Below are positions 16,571-24,331 of a stretch of 34,816 nt of DNA, piece by piece. Position 1 is the stretch's first letter; every line of letters starts with the position of its first letter. The DNA lies in assembly GCA_027052175.1 (NCBI GenBank), contig JALUFE010000079.1, forward strand, positions 1 through 34,816, written 5' to 3'. This stretch comes from Helicobacteraceae bacterium. Its GTDB lineage: Bacteria > Campylobacterota > Campylobacteria > Campylobacterales > Sulfurimonadaceae. A program made the position numbers and the translations under genes. The notes under the pieces are model-generated. The model ran no database searches. It was not told where the DNA came from and worked only from the letters and a program-made list of their open reading frames with translations.

Positions 16571-17635
16571 ATGGCATTTTCACCGGAAAACAGAAAAGGT
16601 ACTATCAGCGGTATCGTTTTCGTTGCTCTTGTCGCGGCATCTGCGACATACATCGCGGGTCTTGGACCCATCAAAGCGCTAGGAATCTCCCCTCTTGTTG
16701 TCGGTATCGTTATCGGTATTTTCTATGCAAACACACTGCACAACCACTTCCCAAGCTCATGGGAGACAGGAATTGTTTTCAGTGCGAAGAAGATTCTTCG
16801 TTTTGCGATCGTTTTTTATGGTTTCAGACTGACATTCCAGCAGATCATCGATGTCGGGCCTGCCGGGATTACTGTTTCAGCGGTTATGCTTACCACGACA
16901 TTCCTACTTGGTACATGGCTTGGTATGAAGGTGTTTGGTCTTGATCGCGATACTTCGATGCTCACAGCTTCAGGTGCGAGCGTATGTGGAGCAGCAGCCG
17001 TTCTTGCAACCGAGCCGGTTCTTAAAGCAGAAGGGCACAAAGCGGCTGTAGCGGTTTCAATGGTCGTTTTATTTGGTACGATCTCTATGTTCTTGTATCC
17101 TGTACTGTATGCGACGATCATCGAGCATGCTACAGGTTTCTTGCATATGACGCCGGAGCAGTTTGGTATCTATACAGGGGGAACTATCCATGAGGTCGCT
17201 CAGGTTGTCGCAGTACCGAACTCCATCCCGGGTGCGCCACAGGTTATGGCAAATGACGCGGTTATCGTAAAAATGACGCGTGTTATCATGATCGCGCCGA
17301 TGCTTATCATCCTCGGTCTTTACCTCTCTTACAGTGCGAAAAAAGAGGGTGGTGCTGCCAGCGGTGTCAAACTTGTCATACCTTGGTTTGCGGTTTACTT
17401 CATCGGTGTTGCCGGTTTCAACTCTTTCCACTTCATACCAGATAACATCGTACATCAGATCAACGTGGTCGATACATTCCTCCTTACTATGGCGATGACG
17501 GCTCTTGGTATGCAGACACGTTTCGCGAAGTTCAAAGGTCTTGGGCTTGCACCGCTTTATACCGCGCTTGGTATGTTCGTCTGGCTTGTTGTCGGCGGCT
17601 TTGTCATTACAAAAGCGGTTACGGCTGTTCTCTAA
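16571..17635 (+). CDS. yeiH: YeiH family putative sulfate exporter (UPF0324)
   Basis: A 354-residue integral membrane protein with about ten hydrophobic helices. It shows the family's conserved segments: SPLVVGIVIGIFYANT near residue 40, a KKILRFAIVFYGFRL segment, GASVCGAAAVLATEP around 138, a GTIHEVAQVVAV segment in the middle and a final TMAMTALGMQTRF helix. The ATG at 16571 follows an AAAGGAG site by seven bases. Members are annotated as putative sulfate exporters, but substrate evidence is thin. It is transcribed alone: a hairpin precedes it and another ends it. The PerR-like palindrome upstream suggests oxidative-stress or metal control. Confidence 0.85.
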   Translation: MAFSPENRKGTISGIVFVALVAASATYIAGLGPIKALGISPLVVGIVIGIFYANTLHNHFPSSWETGIVFSAKKILRFAIVFYGFRLTFQQIIDVGPAGITVSAVMLTTTFLLGTWLGMKVFGLDRDTSMLTASGASVCGAAAVLATEPVLKAEGHKAAVAVSMVVLFGTISMFLYPVLYATIIEHATGFLHMTPEQFGIYTGGTIHEVAQVVAVPNSIPGAPQVMANDAVIVKMTRVIMIAPMLIILGLYLSYSAKKEGGAASGVKLVIPWFAVYFIGVAGFNSFHFIPDNIVHQINVVDTFLLTMAMTALGMQTRFAKFKGLGLAPLYTALGMFVWLVVGGFVITKAVTAVL

Positions 17636-17646
17636 GAAAATACTTC

Positions 17647-17665
17647 GAGTCCACTTTGTGGACTC
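17647..17665 (+). terminator. Rho-independent-type hairpin after yeiH
   Basis: A perfect stem GAGTCCAC-TTT-GTGGACTC lies 11 bases after the yeiH stop, followed by a pyrimidine-rich TCCTCTCTTT. It abuts the repeat element that starts at 17678. Confidence 0.7.
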
Positions 17666-17677
17666 TCCTCTCTTTGC

Positions 17678-17945
17678 AGGGCACCTCTAAAAACCCTAAG
17701 TTGCCTCAGCATTATAGCAAAAGTGCTTATTTGAGGCGGAACTTTGCAGTCGCTACCGGTAGCTTCAAAAAGTTCCAACGAAGAAGAAGCGTTTTTGCTA
17801 TAATGCCCTACGGGAGTCTAAAATAGGAGCAATCTTGCGTAAAAATTTTTCTCACCGTCGCTTTGGCTACGCCTTAAAAAATATTTTTCACAATCTCACT
17901 CCTCTTTTAAGCTCTGAGACAATTTAGGGTTTTTAGAGGTGCCCT
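17678..17945. repeat. 268-bp nested inverted-repeat element (MITE-like or structured RNA)
   Basis: The ends form a terminal inverted repeat: 22 bases are perfectly complementary (17678-17699 with 17924-17945, starting AGGGCACCTC), and the match extends inward to 32 bases with two mismatches (17709 and 17914). Inside are two arms. Arm A (17709-17806) has a perfect 14-base stem (GCATTATAGCAAAA with TTTTGCTATAATGC), an 8-base stem (GGAACTTT at 17738, AAAGTTCC at 17769) and a 12-base central palindrome GCTACCGGTAGC at 17752. Arm B is an imperfect stem (AAAATAGGAG near 17820 with CTCCTCTTTT near 17899). No target-site duplication is visible (flanks TTTGC and TTACT). It could be a miniature mobile element or a structured transcript. 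It fills most of the 368-base gap between yeiH and the next gene. Confidence 0.75.
17799..17927 (+). other. Possible mini-gene inside the repeat element: promoter, ribosome site, 30-codon frame
   Basis: An extended -10 (TGC-TATAAT, 17799-17804) in the right stem of arm A is followed by AGGAG (17825-17829), a TTG start at 17835 and 30 sense codons ending with TAG at 17925, inside the right terminal repeat. The peptide would be basic (RKNFSHRRFGYALKNIF at its start) with a short apolar tail. Another frame through the right repeat reads NLGFLEVPF. The coding potential may be accidental, since repeat elements often give spurious short frames. Confidence 0.2.
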
Positions 17946-17970
17946 TTACTCACTTTTAAAAAAATCATAC

Positions 17971-17976
17971 TATAAT
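17971..17976 (+). promoter_or_regulatory. -10 box of the 18004 operon
   Basis: TATAAT lies 25 bases past the edge of the repeat element and 28 bases before the GTG start. The -35 region is at the element boundary and weak. Confidence 0.5.
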
Positions 17977-18003
17977 ACTCACAACCAATAAAAAAGGGTA
18001 TGC

Positions 18004-18471
18004 GTGTCCAGTCTGCCAAACAAACTTGACAACTATTGGCTGTGGAAAGAGGTACGAGAGCGCCTTGGCGTCTCCAACCCTCTGTATAAATACTGGCGGG
18101 ATACGCCGCATATAAAACTCAACAACAAGTATGTCTTTGTCAAGAAGAACACACTTCCTTCCAAGTATGGGTACGTGGAGGAGATACTTACAAATCTCTC
18201 AGGTTATCTCCCGACCAAATACGCTGCAGATACGCTGCACATGGATGAGCATGTCTTTCGCTATGAAAAAATGCGCCTTTACAAAGAATTTGAATACAAA
18301 TATGTCGAAGATGTCAAGTTTGTCAATATTCGAAAATTCTTCATCCAAAACGGCATAAAAGTGCCTGATAATGCCATCGTGCATCTGGGACGTCTGAAGG
18401 ATCTTGAGATTACGGAGGAGTGCACTTTCTACAATCTCAAATATGACTATGGAATCGTGATCTATGGGTAG
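18004..18471 (+). CDS. Conserved hypothetical protein, GTG start
   Basis: I do not recognise this 155-residue protein. It starts with GTG at 18004, with AAAAAAGGG five to eight bases upstream; the nearby ATG at 18000 is in another frame that stops at once. The product is soluble, rich in Tyr, Lys and Glu, with an N-terminal aromatic stretch (LDNYWLWKEVRERLGVSNPLYKYWRD) and a helix-rich middle (YLPTKYAADTLHMDEHVFRYEKMRLYKEF) that could be a helix-turn-helix, though this is weak. It overlaps the LapB-like gene by eight bases, so it is probably the first gene of the operon leading to rnhA, rnc and aroC. Confidence 0.7.
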   Translation: MSSLPNKLDNYWLWKEVRERLGVSNPLYKYWRDTPHIKLNNKYVFVKKNTLPSKYGYVEEILTNLSGYLPTKYAADTLHMDEHVFRYEKMRLYKEFEYKYVEDVKFVNIRKFFIQNGIKVPDNAIVHLGRLKDLEITEECTFYNLKYDYGIVIYG

Positions 18472-19513
18472 TTTTTTTATTGAATTTCGTGATCCGCTCT
18501 TTAGTATCATCATTCTTTTTGCCATCATTTTTGTCATCTCCTTTTTTTCCTATTGGTGGGGACGCTACAAGGCAAAAGACAATTACCGCTACCTTGACCG
18601 CTTCCTTGAGCAGTTCCATACGCTCCCCAGCGAGGATGATCTCAAAGCTCTGATACGGCAGGGGGAGCTTTCGCACAAATCATGGCTGCTGCTTGCCGAC
18701 GCCTACACGAAAAACGGGGATTATGAAAAGGCGATCGATATCTACAGCGAAGTGCTGCGCCTCGAAGATGCGAAAGAGAATGCGCGAGACATTATGTTTC
18801 TTCTTGGCAAGACCTATTTCAAAGCGGGATTTTTGGGACGCAGCCGTGATGTCTTTTTGGAGATTTTACGTAAAAATCCCCGCACACCGCAAGCTTTGCA
18901 CTATCTTTTGCTCGTGTACGAATATATGCGTGACTATAATGCCGCCTTGGAGGTGCTTGAGCCACTTGACGAACTGGGTGAGGATGTGACAAAAGAGACG
19001 CTGTATCTTAAACTGCTTGCGCTTCTTCAAGCACCGGACATTGACGAAGAGTTGCGAAAGATAGAGATAGTTGCTCTTTACAAAGAGCACAAACAGCTCC
19101 CCAGAATGATTTTTGAGTATCTTTTCCGCATCGATCCCCTGCTTGCCTGGAAGCATCTCGATCTCAAAGATGCACCGCTTTTAGCCGACATTCTCTGGCA
19201 GTTGGAAGAAAAAGAGGTCAATTTCGATATAATTGCAAAGAGTGGTTTTCTCCAGGAGCTCTATACGGCCAAAGGCTATATCGACATAGCCAAAAGCTCA
19301 CAGCAGTTCGAGCTGGATGTGCTTATAAAACTCCCCGAAGATGCAGCGGCAACGATAGGGTTCGAGTATCTGTGTGAGCACTGTAAAGTGGTGTTTCCGT
19401 TTGGTTTTCACCGTTGTAGCAGTTGCCACGAGATTGGCACGGCAAGTCTGGAGTACAATCTGGTTCGAGATTATCAAAAGGAGCTGAGTGAAGCGGGTGA
19501 CTCTTTTTTGTGA
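18464..19513 (+). CDS. LapB/YciM-like TPR protein with membrane anchor and zinc ribbon
   Basis: This 349-residue protein has the three-part architecture of LapB (YciM). One N-terminal membrane helix (SIIILFAIIFVISFFSYWWG, about residues 13-34) is followed by cytoplasmic TPR repeats (SWLLLADAYTKNGDYEKAIDIYSEVL and so on) and a C-terminal rubredoxin-like metal site with C304-x2-C307 and C318-x2-C321. In E. coli LapB controls LpxC turnover by FtsH and so balances lipopolysaccharide. Sequence similarity beyond the architecture is modest, so function is inferred. It overlaps the unknown upstream gene by eight bases and rnhA by 26. Confidence 0.75.
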   Translation: MGSFFIEFRDPLFSIIILFAIIFVISFFSYWWGRYKAKDNYRYLDRFLEQFHTLPSEDDLKALIRQGELSHKSWLLLADAYTKNGDYEKAIDIYSEVLRLEDAKENARDIMFLLGKTYFKAGFLGRSRDVFLEILRKNPRTPQALHYLLLVYEYMRDYNAALEVLEPLDELGEDVTKETLYLKLLALLQAPDIDEELRKIEIVALYKEHKQLPRMIFEYLFRIDPLLAWKHLDLKDAPLLADILWQLEEKEVNFDIIAKSGFLQELYTAKGYIDIAKSSQQFELDVLIKLPEDAAATIGFEYLCEHCKVVFPFGFHRCSSCHEIGTASLEYNLVRDYQKELSEAGDSFL

Positions 19514-19922
19514 CGGCAGCAGCCTTGGCAATCCGGGACCGGGCGGATATGGCGGGATACTCCGCTACGGAGAGCATGAAAAGGAGTATGGCGGTTATGA
19601 GATTGAGACAACCAACAACCGGATGGAACTCACAGCCGTGATAGAGGGGCTGCGCCTGCTTAAAGAGCCATGTGAAGTGGAGATCGTCTCGGACTCCTCC
19701 TATGTGGTGCGGGGTATCAACGAGTGGCTCGATGGCTGGCGCAAAAAAGAGTTTAAAAAGATCAAAAACCCCGATTTATGGCGGGAGTACATCAAGACGG
19801 CAAAGCCGCACCGCATCTATGCAAAGTGGGTGCGCGGGCATAACGGACATAAAGAGAATGAACGGTGCGATAAGATCGCAAAAGAGCAGGCAGAAAAGGC
19901 AAAGGCATTAAAAAATGCATAA
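19488..19922 (+). CDS. rnhA: Ribonuclease HI
   Basis: A 144-residue single-domain RNase HI that cuts the RNA strand of RNA-DNA hybrids. The DEDD residues are present: Asp in [15 protein letters not shown], Glu in [13 protein letters not shown], Asp in [15 protein letters not shown], and the last Asp in [12 protein letters not shown] with the preceding WVRGHNGH. It starts with GTG at 19488, four bases after AAAGGAG, inside the end of the LapB-like gene. It overlaps rnc by eight bases. Length is normal. Confidence 0.93.
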   Translation: MKRVTLFCDGSSLGNPGPGGYGGILRYGEHEKEYGGYEIETTNNRMELTAVIEGLRLLKEPCEVEIVSDSSYVVRGINEWLDGWRKKEFKKIKNPDLWREYIKTAKPHRIYAKWVRGHNGHKENERCDKIAKEQAEKAKALKNA

Positions 19923-20595
19923 AAGTATAGAGAAATTGGAACAGGATTTAGGTTATACCTTTGAAAATAAAGATCTCATTATCGAAGCGCTGACACACAA
20001 GAGTTACAAGCAGCCCTACGATAATGAGAGATTGGAATTTTTAGGCGATGCTGTGCTGGACTTGGTAGTGGGGGAGTATCTCTACTACAAGTTTGAAAAT
20101 GCGAACGAGGGCACACTCTCAAAAATTCGTGCATCTTTGGTGAACGAGGTTGGCTTTGACAAACTTGCGCGCCATTTGCATTTGGGAGATTATATTTTGC
20201 TTTCAGCAGCGGAGGAAAATAACGGTGGTCGAGAAAAACCTTCACTGCTTTCAAACTCCTTTGAAGCGGTTATGGGAGCGATCTATCTGGAGTCGGGACT
20301 AGAAAAGGTCAAAGAGATAGCGATCAGACTCATAGAAGAGGTACATAAAGAGATATCGCTCGATTCTCTTTTTCGTGATTTCAAGACCTCTTTTCAAGAG
20401 CTTACGCAAGCACGATACGGAGTGACTCCGGAGTACAAGGTGATCGCCTCCCGTGGCCCAGATCATAAAAAAGAGTTCGAGGTGGCTGTACTGGTTGACG
20501 GCAAGGAGTATGCGCGCGCTTCGGGCAAAAGCAAAAAGGCAGCGCAGCAGGAGGCTGCAAAAATAGCGCTCGATACTCTTAAAAAAGGCAAATGA
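19915..20595 (+). CDS. rnc: Ribonuclease III
   Basis: This 226-residue double-strand-specific endonuclease processes rRNA precursors and structured mRNAs. The signature [16 protein letters not shown] lies near residue 39, with the second catalytic acidic cluster in [16 protein letters not shown]-terminal double-stranded RNA-binding domain ([20 protein letters not shown] to [17 protein letters not shown]) is complete. The start overlaps rnhA, and only one base separates the stop from the aroC TTG. Standard length and no missing residues. Confidence 0.96.
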   Translation: MHKSIEKLEQDLGYTFENKDLIIEALTHKSYKQPYDNERLEFLGDAVLDLVVGEYLYYKFENANEGTLSKIRASLVNEVGFDKLARHLHLGDYILLSAAEENNGGREKPSLLSNSFEAVMGAIYLESGLEKVKEIAIRLIEEVHKEISLDSLFRDFKTSFQELTQARYGVTPEYKVIASRGPDHKKEFEVAVLVDGKEYARASGKSKKAAQQEAAKIALDTLKKGK

Positions 20596-20596
20596 T

Positions 20597-21673
20597 TTGA
20601 ATACATTCGGCATACGATTTCGTTTTACGACATTTGGAGAATCTCACGGCAAGGCGCTTGGCTGTATCGTTGACGGGATGCCAGCGGGTATAGAGATAGA
20701 TGAAGCTTTCATCCAAAGCGAGCTCGATCGAAGAAAACCGGGTAAAAGCAAGTTCGAGACAGCGCGCAAAGAGGCTGACAAGGTGGAGATACTCAGTGGC
20801 GTGTTCGAGGGCAAAAGTACCGGTACCCCTATAGCGATGGTGATCTACAACACCAACCAAAAAAGTAAGGATTACTCCAATATCAAAGATATTTTTCGTC
20901 CCGGGCATGCGGATTTCACTTATTTTCACAAATACGGTATCCGAGATTACCGAGGTGGAGGGCGCAGCAGTGCCAGAGAAACGGCTGCACGTGTGGCGGC
21001 AGGAGCGCTTGCGAAGATGCTGCTTCGCGAGCTGGGCATCGAGGTACAAAGCGGCATCAGTGAGATAGACGGTATAAAATCACGAAGCTTTGATTACGAG
21101 TATGCCAGAGAGAGCATCATTTTTTCGCTTGACAAGGAGGCGGAGGAGGCACAAAAAGAGGCTGTGCTTCGAGCCAAAAACGAGCATGATTCCGTTGGTG
21201 GTGTTGCACGCATTGTTGTCAAAAACGCACCTGTCGGCCTTGGAGAGCCGATCTATTACAAGCTCGATGCCGTTTTGGCCGATGCGATGATGGGAATCAA
21301 CGCCGTCAAGGCAGTCGAAATAGGAGATGGCTGTCTGAGCGTGCGCACCAAAGGGAGCCAAAATAACGATCAGATACGTCATGAGGGGTTTGAGTCCAAT
21401 CATGCTGGCGGAATTCTTGGTGGTATCAGCAATGGTGAGGATATCGTTCTCAATGTCTTCTTCAAGCCTACTCCTTCCATTTTTCAAAAGCAGCATACCG
21501 TTACAACCATGGGCGAAGAGGTTGACTTCGAGCTCAAAGGCAGACATGATCCCTGTGTCGCGATCCGCGGCAGCATTGTCGCCGAATCGATGGCTGCACT
21601 CGTGATCGCCGATATGCTTCTGCTGAATATGGGACGGACTGTAGAGGGTGTAAAGCGCTATTATGAAAAGTAG
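20597..21673 (+). CDS. aroC: Chorismate synthase
   Basis: This 358-residue enzyme makes chorismate from 5-enolpyruvylshikimate-3-phosphate, using reduced FMN, at the end of the shikimate pathway. Signatures are FTTFGESHGKALGC at the N-terminus, RPGHADFTYFHKYGIRDYRGGGRSSARET around residue 100, and GGISNGEDIVLNVFFKPTPS in the C-terminal half. The start is TTG at 20597, eight bases after AAGG and directly behind the rnc stop. No ATG is available before the conserved FGESHG block. It is the last gene of the 18004 operon. Confidence 0.95.
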   Translation: MNTFGIRFRFTTFGESHGKALGCIVDGMPAGIEIDEAFIQSELDRRKPGKSKFETARKEADKVEILSGVFEGKSTGTPIAMVIYNTNQKSKDYSNIKDIFRPGHADFTYFHKYGIRDYRGGGRSSARETAARVAAGALAKMLLRELGIEVQSGISEIDGIKSRSFDYEYARESIIFSLDKEAEEAQKEAVLRAKNEHDSVGGVARIVVKNAPVGLGEPIYYKLDAVLADAMMGINAVKAVEIGDGCLSVRTKGSQNNDQIRHEGFESNHAGGILGGISNGEDIVLNVFFKPTPSIFQKQHTVTTMGEEVDFELKGRHDPCVAIRGSIVAESMAALVIADMLLLNMGRTVEGVKRYYEK

Positions 21674-21692
21674 CCTCTTCTCTTTAGGAAAA

Positions 21693-21719
21693 TGAATTTC
21701 CTCCGATATACTTCCTATA
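21693..21719 (+). promoter_or_regulatory. Sigma-28-type promoter of fliS
   Basis: TGAA (21693-21696), 16 bases, then CCGATAT (21713-21719) closely resembles the epsilonproteobacterial FliA pattern TAAA-N15-CCGATAT and lies 27 bases before the fliS ATG. It is weaker than the flaA copy by one -35 base and one base of spacing. Confidence 0.5.
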
Positions 21720-21746
21720 AAAAACAGAATGAAGAAGGATTTTCAA

Positions 21747-22118
21747 ATGAGCCCGAATCTCGCTTATGATATTTATGCACAAAACAATGTTGGAGTGGAG
21801 TCTCCGGCAAAACTCGTAGAGATGATGTACGAAGGAGTGCTCCGCTTCAATGCACAAGCAAAAAAAGCGATCAAAGATGAAAATATAGAAAAGCGAGCTT
21901 ACTGGATCAACCGTTCTATAGCGGTGATAACGGAACTACTGGCCACACTCAATTATGAGGCAGGGGATGTCTCCGCATATCTTGAGGGACTTTATACCTA
22001 TCAGATTAAACTGTTAAGTGAAGCCAATCTTGAAAACGATTTAAAAAGGATCGATATTGTCAACAACGTTTTCAAGGGGCTCCTGGAAGCTTGGCGAGAG
22101 ACAAATGGACTGGCTTAG
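21747..22118 (+). CDS. fliS: Flagellin-specific chaperone FliS
   Basis: A 123-residue helical protein that binds the C-terminus of unpolymerised flagellin and escorts it to the export gate. The family pattern is clear: NLAYDIYAQNNVGVESPAKLVEMMYEGVLRFNAQAKKAI, then YWINRSIAVITELLATLNYEAGDVSAYLEGLYTYQ and a final VNNVFKGLLEAWRE. An in-frame ATG lies at 21729, but AAGGA (21735-21739) sits downstream of it and seven bases before the ATG at 21747, which is taken as the start. It overlaps the next small gene by 14 bases. A sigma-28-type promoter precedes it, fitting co-expression with flagellin. Confidence 0.93.
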   Translation: MSPNLAYDIYAQNNVGVESPAKLVEMMYEGVLRFNAQAKKAIKDENIEKRAYWINRSIAVITELLATLNYEAGDVSAYLEGLYTYQIKLLSEANLENDLKRIDIVNNVFKGLLEAWRETNGLA

Positions 22119-22362
22119 CGACCTCAAAATAGCCATTGTCTCCAAAGAGCCGCAAAAGATTTCCGCTCTCATTGACAGAGTGCCTGATTTTAAAAAGGTG
22201 GAGGAGATGCAAGAAGCTCTCTATCTTATCAAAGAGGCATATGCCGTTATGAACGAACTCAAAAGCGAAACGCTTGTGCAGCGAGAGCAGATCAAAAAGA
22301 ACATCGACTTTCTCAAATCCACCGCAACTCACCAGAAAAACTCTCTGGATGTCAGCTACTAG
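22105..22362 (+). CDS. Small helical protein, probable FliT-like flagellar partner
   Basis: An 85-residue soluble protein predicted to be almost all helix, with a long amphipathic stretch (DFKKVEEMQEALYLIKEAYAVMNELKSETLVQREQIKKNIDFL) suited to coiled-coil contacts. The ATG at 22105 lies inside the last codons of fliS. A longer frame from 22057 exists but would overlap fliS by 62 bases and lacks a ribosome site. Position directly behind fliS, size and helicity suggest a FliT-type export chaperone, yet no diagnostic motif is visible. Confidence 0.6.
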   Translation: MDWLSDLKIAIVSKEPQKISALIDRVPDFKKVEEMQEALYLIKEAYAVMNELKSETLVQREQIKKNIDFLKSTATHQKNSLDVSY

Positions 22363-22397
22363 TCACTATTTTAGAGGTGTCATTAAGATTTCTTTGG

Positions 22398-22403
22398 TAT
22401 AAT
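22398..22403 (+). promoter_or_regulatory. -10 box of the 4.5S RNA gene
   Basis: TATAAT ends eight bases before the predicted RNA start at 22411. The -35 region contains TTAGAG and T-rich sequence. Confidence 0.65.
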
Positions 22404-22410
22404 TTCACCA

Positions 22411-22511
22411 CTTCCTCTAGACCTGTGCAATGGGTTTGCAGGGCAATGTGTCAGGGTGGGAACACAGCAGCACACCCTGCCTGCCCATGTGCCGCAGGTA
22501 TCTGGGGGAAG
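22411..22511 (+). ncRNA. ffs: 4.5S (small bacterial) signal recognition particle RNA
   Basis: The sequence folds into one long hairpin. CTTCCTCTAGACC at the 5' end pairs with GGTATCTGGGGGAAG at the 3' end, with a two-base bulge. The apex has the Ffh-binding site of small SRP RNA: GTCAGG, a GTG-GGAA-CAC tetraloop stem, then AGCAGC, which forms the asymmetric and symmetric internal loops with GTCAGG. It has the usual length of about 100 bases and its own TATAAT promoter eight bases upstream. It binds Ffh and helps target membrane proteins. A T-run at 22539-22544 could end the transcript, within the 3' end of convergent asnB. Confidence 0.9.
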
Positions 22512-22525
22512 CCTCTGAGCCAAAG

Positions 22526-24331
22526 TTACAACAGCTCCTTTTTTATCCACCATGACAAGACATACAATCCCCAGATATGCTGTTTAAACGTTCCTTTTCT
22601 CGCTGTTTCAAGATAGCGAGCGAGTATATCCTTTTTGAACATTCCCGTTTGTTCATTTACCTCTTCTATCAGTGAGATACGCCCGCTTTCTATCAGGTAC
22701 TCCATATAAGGATTGGAAAATCCTTTCTTTTTTCGTTGGATGATCGTGTCATTAAGTTTGTTCTGCATTATTTTCTTTAGCAGTGATTTTGTAATACCCT
22801 CTTTGTAGCGCAGCATCGGATCGATGCTAAAGACAAGCGAGGCGAATTCATGATCGAGAAAAGGTGTACGCGACTCGATGGAGTGTGCCATCGAGATGCG
22901 GTCGAGTTTTGCAAGGAAGTGTTCGCTTTGGAAGTGGTTTAAGTCCATATAGCTGAACCAGATCGATTCGTCATGATGATTGGAAGCCTCAAAAGTGTCG
23001 CGATAGTTTTGGATGTAGCGCATACTCTCGCCGTCACGTACATTGCGCCGAAGCAGGATGTTCTTTTGCATGTCGGTGAACTTTTCGCTTGAGCAACGAA
23101 AGATCACCTCTTTCTCAAAAGCGCGCTTGTACCACTCCCACTCTCGGTTCATACTGAAGTGGGCGCGAAAGTACTTTTTCAGCCAGTTGGCATGGTAGAG
23201 CTCTTTGGCCTTTTCAAGCTCTATATACTCAAAGTACTGCCGATAGCCCAAAAAGAGCTCGTCACTCCCCTCACCGCTGAGCACAACTTTGTAACCATCC
23301 TTTTTAATCTCCTCCATCAGAATATACAGCGGTATTGCCGCAGGGTCGTTGAGTGGTTCGTCAAGCGCTTCAAAAACGGCATCGAAGCTCTCGATAAAGC
23401 GCTCTTTTGTGGCGATGACCTCTTTGTTGCGCACGCCAAGAAGCGCGGCACTCTCTTTGGCGGTATCCAGTTCATCGTACTTTCTGTACTCGCTAAAGCC
23501 AAGCGAGTAGCTTAGCAGATCGTGTCCGCTCGCTTTGGCATAGTAGTTGATTGTCGCGCTGTCGATCCCGCCGCTAAGGAGTGTCGCTACGGGAACATCG
23601 GTCGTACTGAGGCGTAGTTCGATGGACTCTCGGAGTTTGGCTTCGAGTCGCTCTATAGCCTTTGTTTCATTGGTGATACGGTTTGGTTCGTTATCCAAGA
23701 GATCGAAGTAGCGCTTGACTGTAAAGCTTCCATTGTCATAAATGAGGTACTCCGATGGAGCGAGTTTGTAAACACCTTCGTAAAAGGTCAGCGGTGAAGT
23801 GGGTGCAAGATAGGTAAGATAGGAGAGCATCGCACTTTCATTCATTTTGACTCGATCCAAAAAGGGCTTGATCGCTTTGAGTTCGGAAGCGAAGAGAAAA
23901 GCATCTTTGGTTTGTGTATAAAAAACGGGTTTTTTCCCAAGGCGATCACGATAAAGTAGCAACGTACCGTTGTCATAGATCGCTATAGCGAACATCCCGC
24001 GAAGGTATTTGACGAACTCCTCGCCGTAACGTAGATATAACGCGAGTATAACTTCGGCATCACCGTTTGTTTGAAAATCAAAATCAAGTGAGTCGCGAAG
24101 CTGCTTGTAATTGTAGATCTCCCCGTTGAAACTAACAAGAACGTTTTCATAACGTAATGGCTGGTTAGCGCGGTGGTGTGTGTCGAGTATCGAGAGGCGC
24201 TGATGTGCGAAAAAGAGTTGCTCCTGCTCCTCTATACCACAGTAGTCAGGACCTCTGTGGGTAAGAAGCGCCAGAGCGTTTTTCGCTTTTTTGCTTTCGT
24301 ATGTTCCGATTATTCCAAAGATGGCGCACAT
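22526..24331 (-). CDS. asnB: Asparagine synthetase, glutamine-hydrolysing
   Basis: This 601-residue protein transfers glutamine amide nitrogen to a beta-aspartyl-AMP. The N-terminal nucleophile Cys2 (MCAIFGIIG) and LLTHRGPDYCGI, FNGEIYNY and RDRLGKKP define the class II glutaminase domain. The synthetase half has the PP-loop LLSGGIDSATI near residue 250, LSGEGSDELFLGYRQY and a C-terminal SIESRTPFLDHE. Length is typical. AGGAG lies about eight bases before the ATG, inside the end of the upstream methyltransferase, with 22 bases of overlap. It may serve free asparagine synthesis or amidotransfer in a surface-polysaccharide or secondary pathway; AsnB paralogues do both. It converges on ffs. Confidence 0.9.
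   Translation of the reverse strand: MCAIFGIIGTYESKKAKNALALLTHRGPDYCGIEEQEQLFFAHQRLSILDTHHRANQPLRYENVLVSFNGEIYNYKQLRDSLDFDFQTNGDAEVILALYLRYGEEFVKYLRGMFAIAIYDNGTLLLYRDRLGKKPVFYTQTKDAFLFASELKAIKPFLDRVKMNESAMLSYLTYLAPTSPLTFYEGVYKLAPSEYLIYDNGSFTVKRYFDLLDNEPNRITNETKAIERLEAKLRESIELRLSTTDVPVATLLSGGIDSATINYYAKASGHDLLSYSLGFSEYRKYDELDTAKESAALLGVRNKEVIATKERFIESFDAVFEALDEPLNDPAAIPLYILMEEIKKDGYKVVLSGEGSDELFLGYRQYFEYIELEKAKELYHANWLKKYFRAHFSMNREWEWYKRAFEKEVIFRCSSEKFTDMQKNILLRRNVRDGESMRYIQNYRDTFEASNHHDESIWFSYMDLNHFQSEHFLAKLDRISMAHSIESRTPFLDHEFASLVFSIDPMLRYKEGITKSLLKKIMQNKLNDTIIQRKKKGFSNPYMEYLIESGRISLIEEVNEQTGMFKKDILARYLETARKGTFKQHIWGLYVLSWWIKKELL

Noticed and set aside
17673-17950. Target-site duplication for the repeat element
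   Set aside because: The bases next to the ends (TTTGC left, TTACT right) do not match, so recent transposition cannot be shown.
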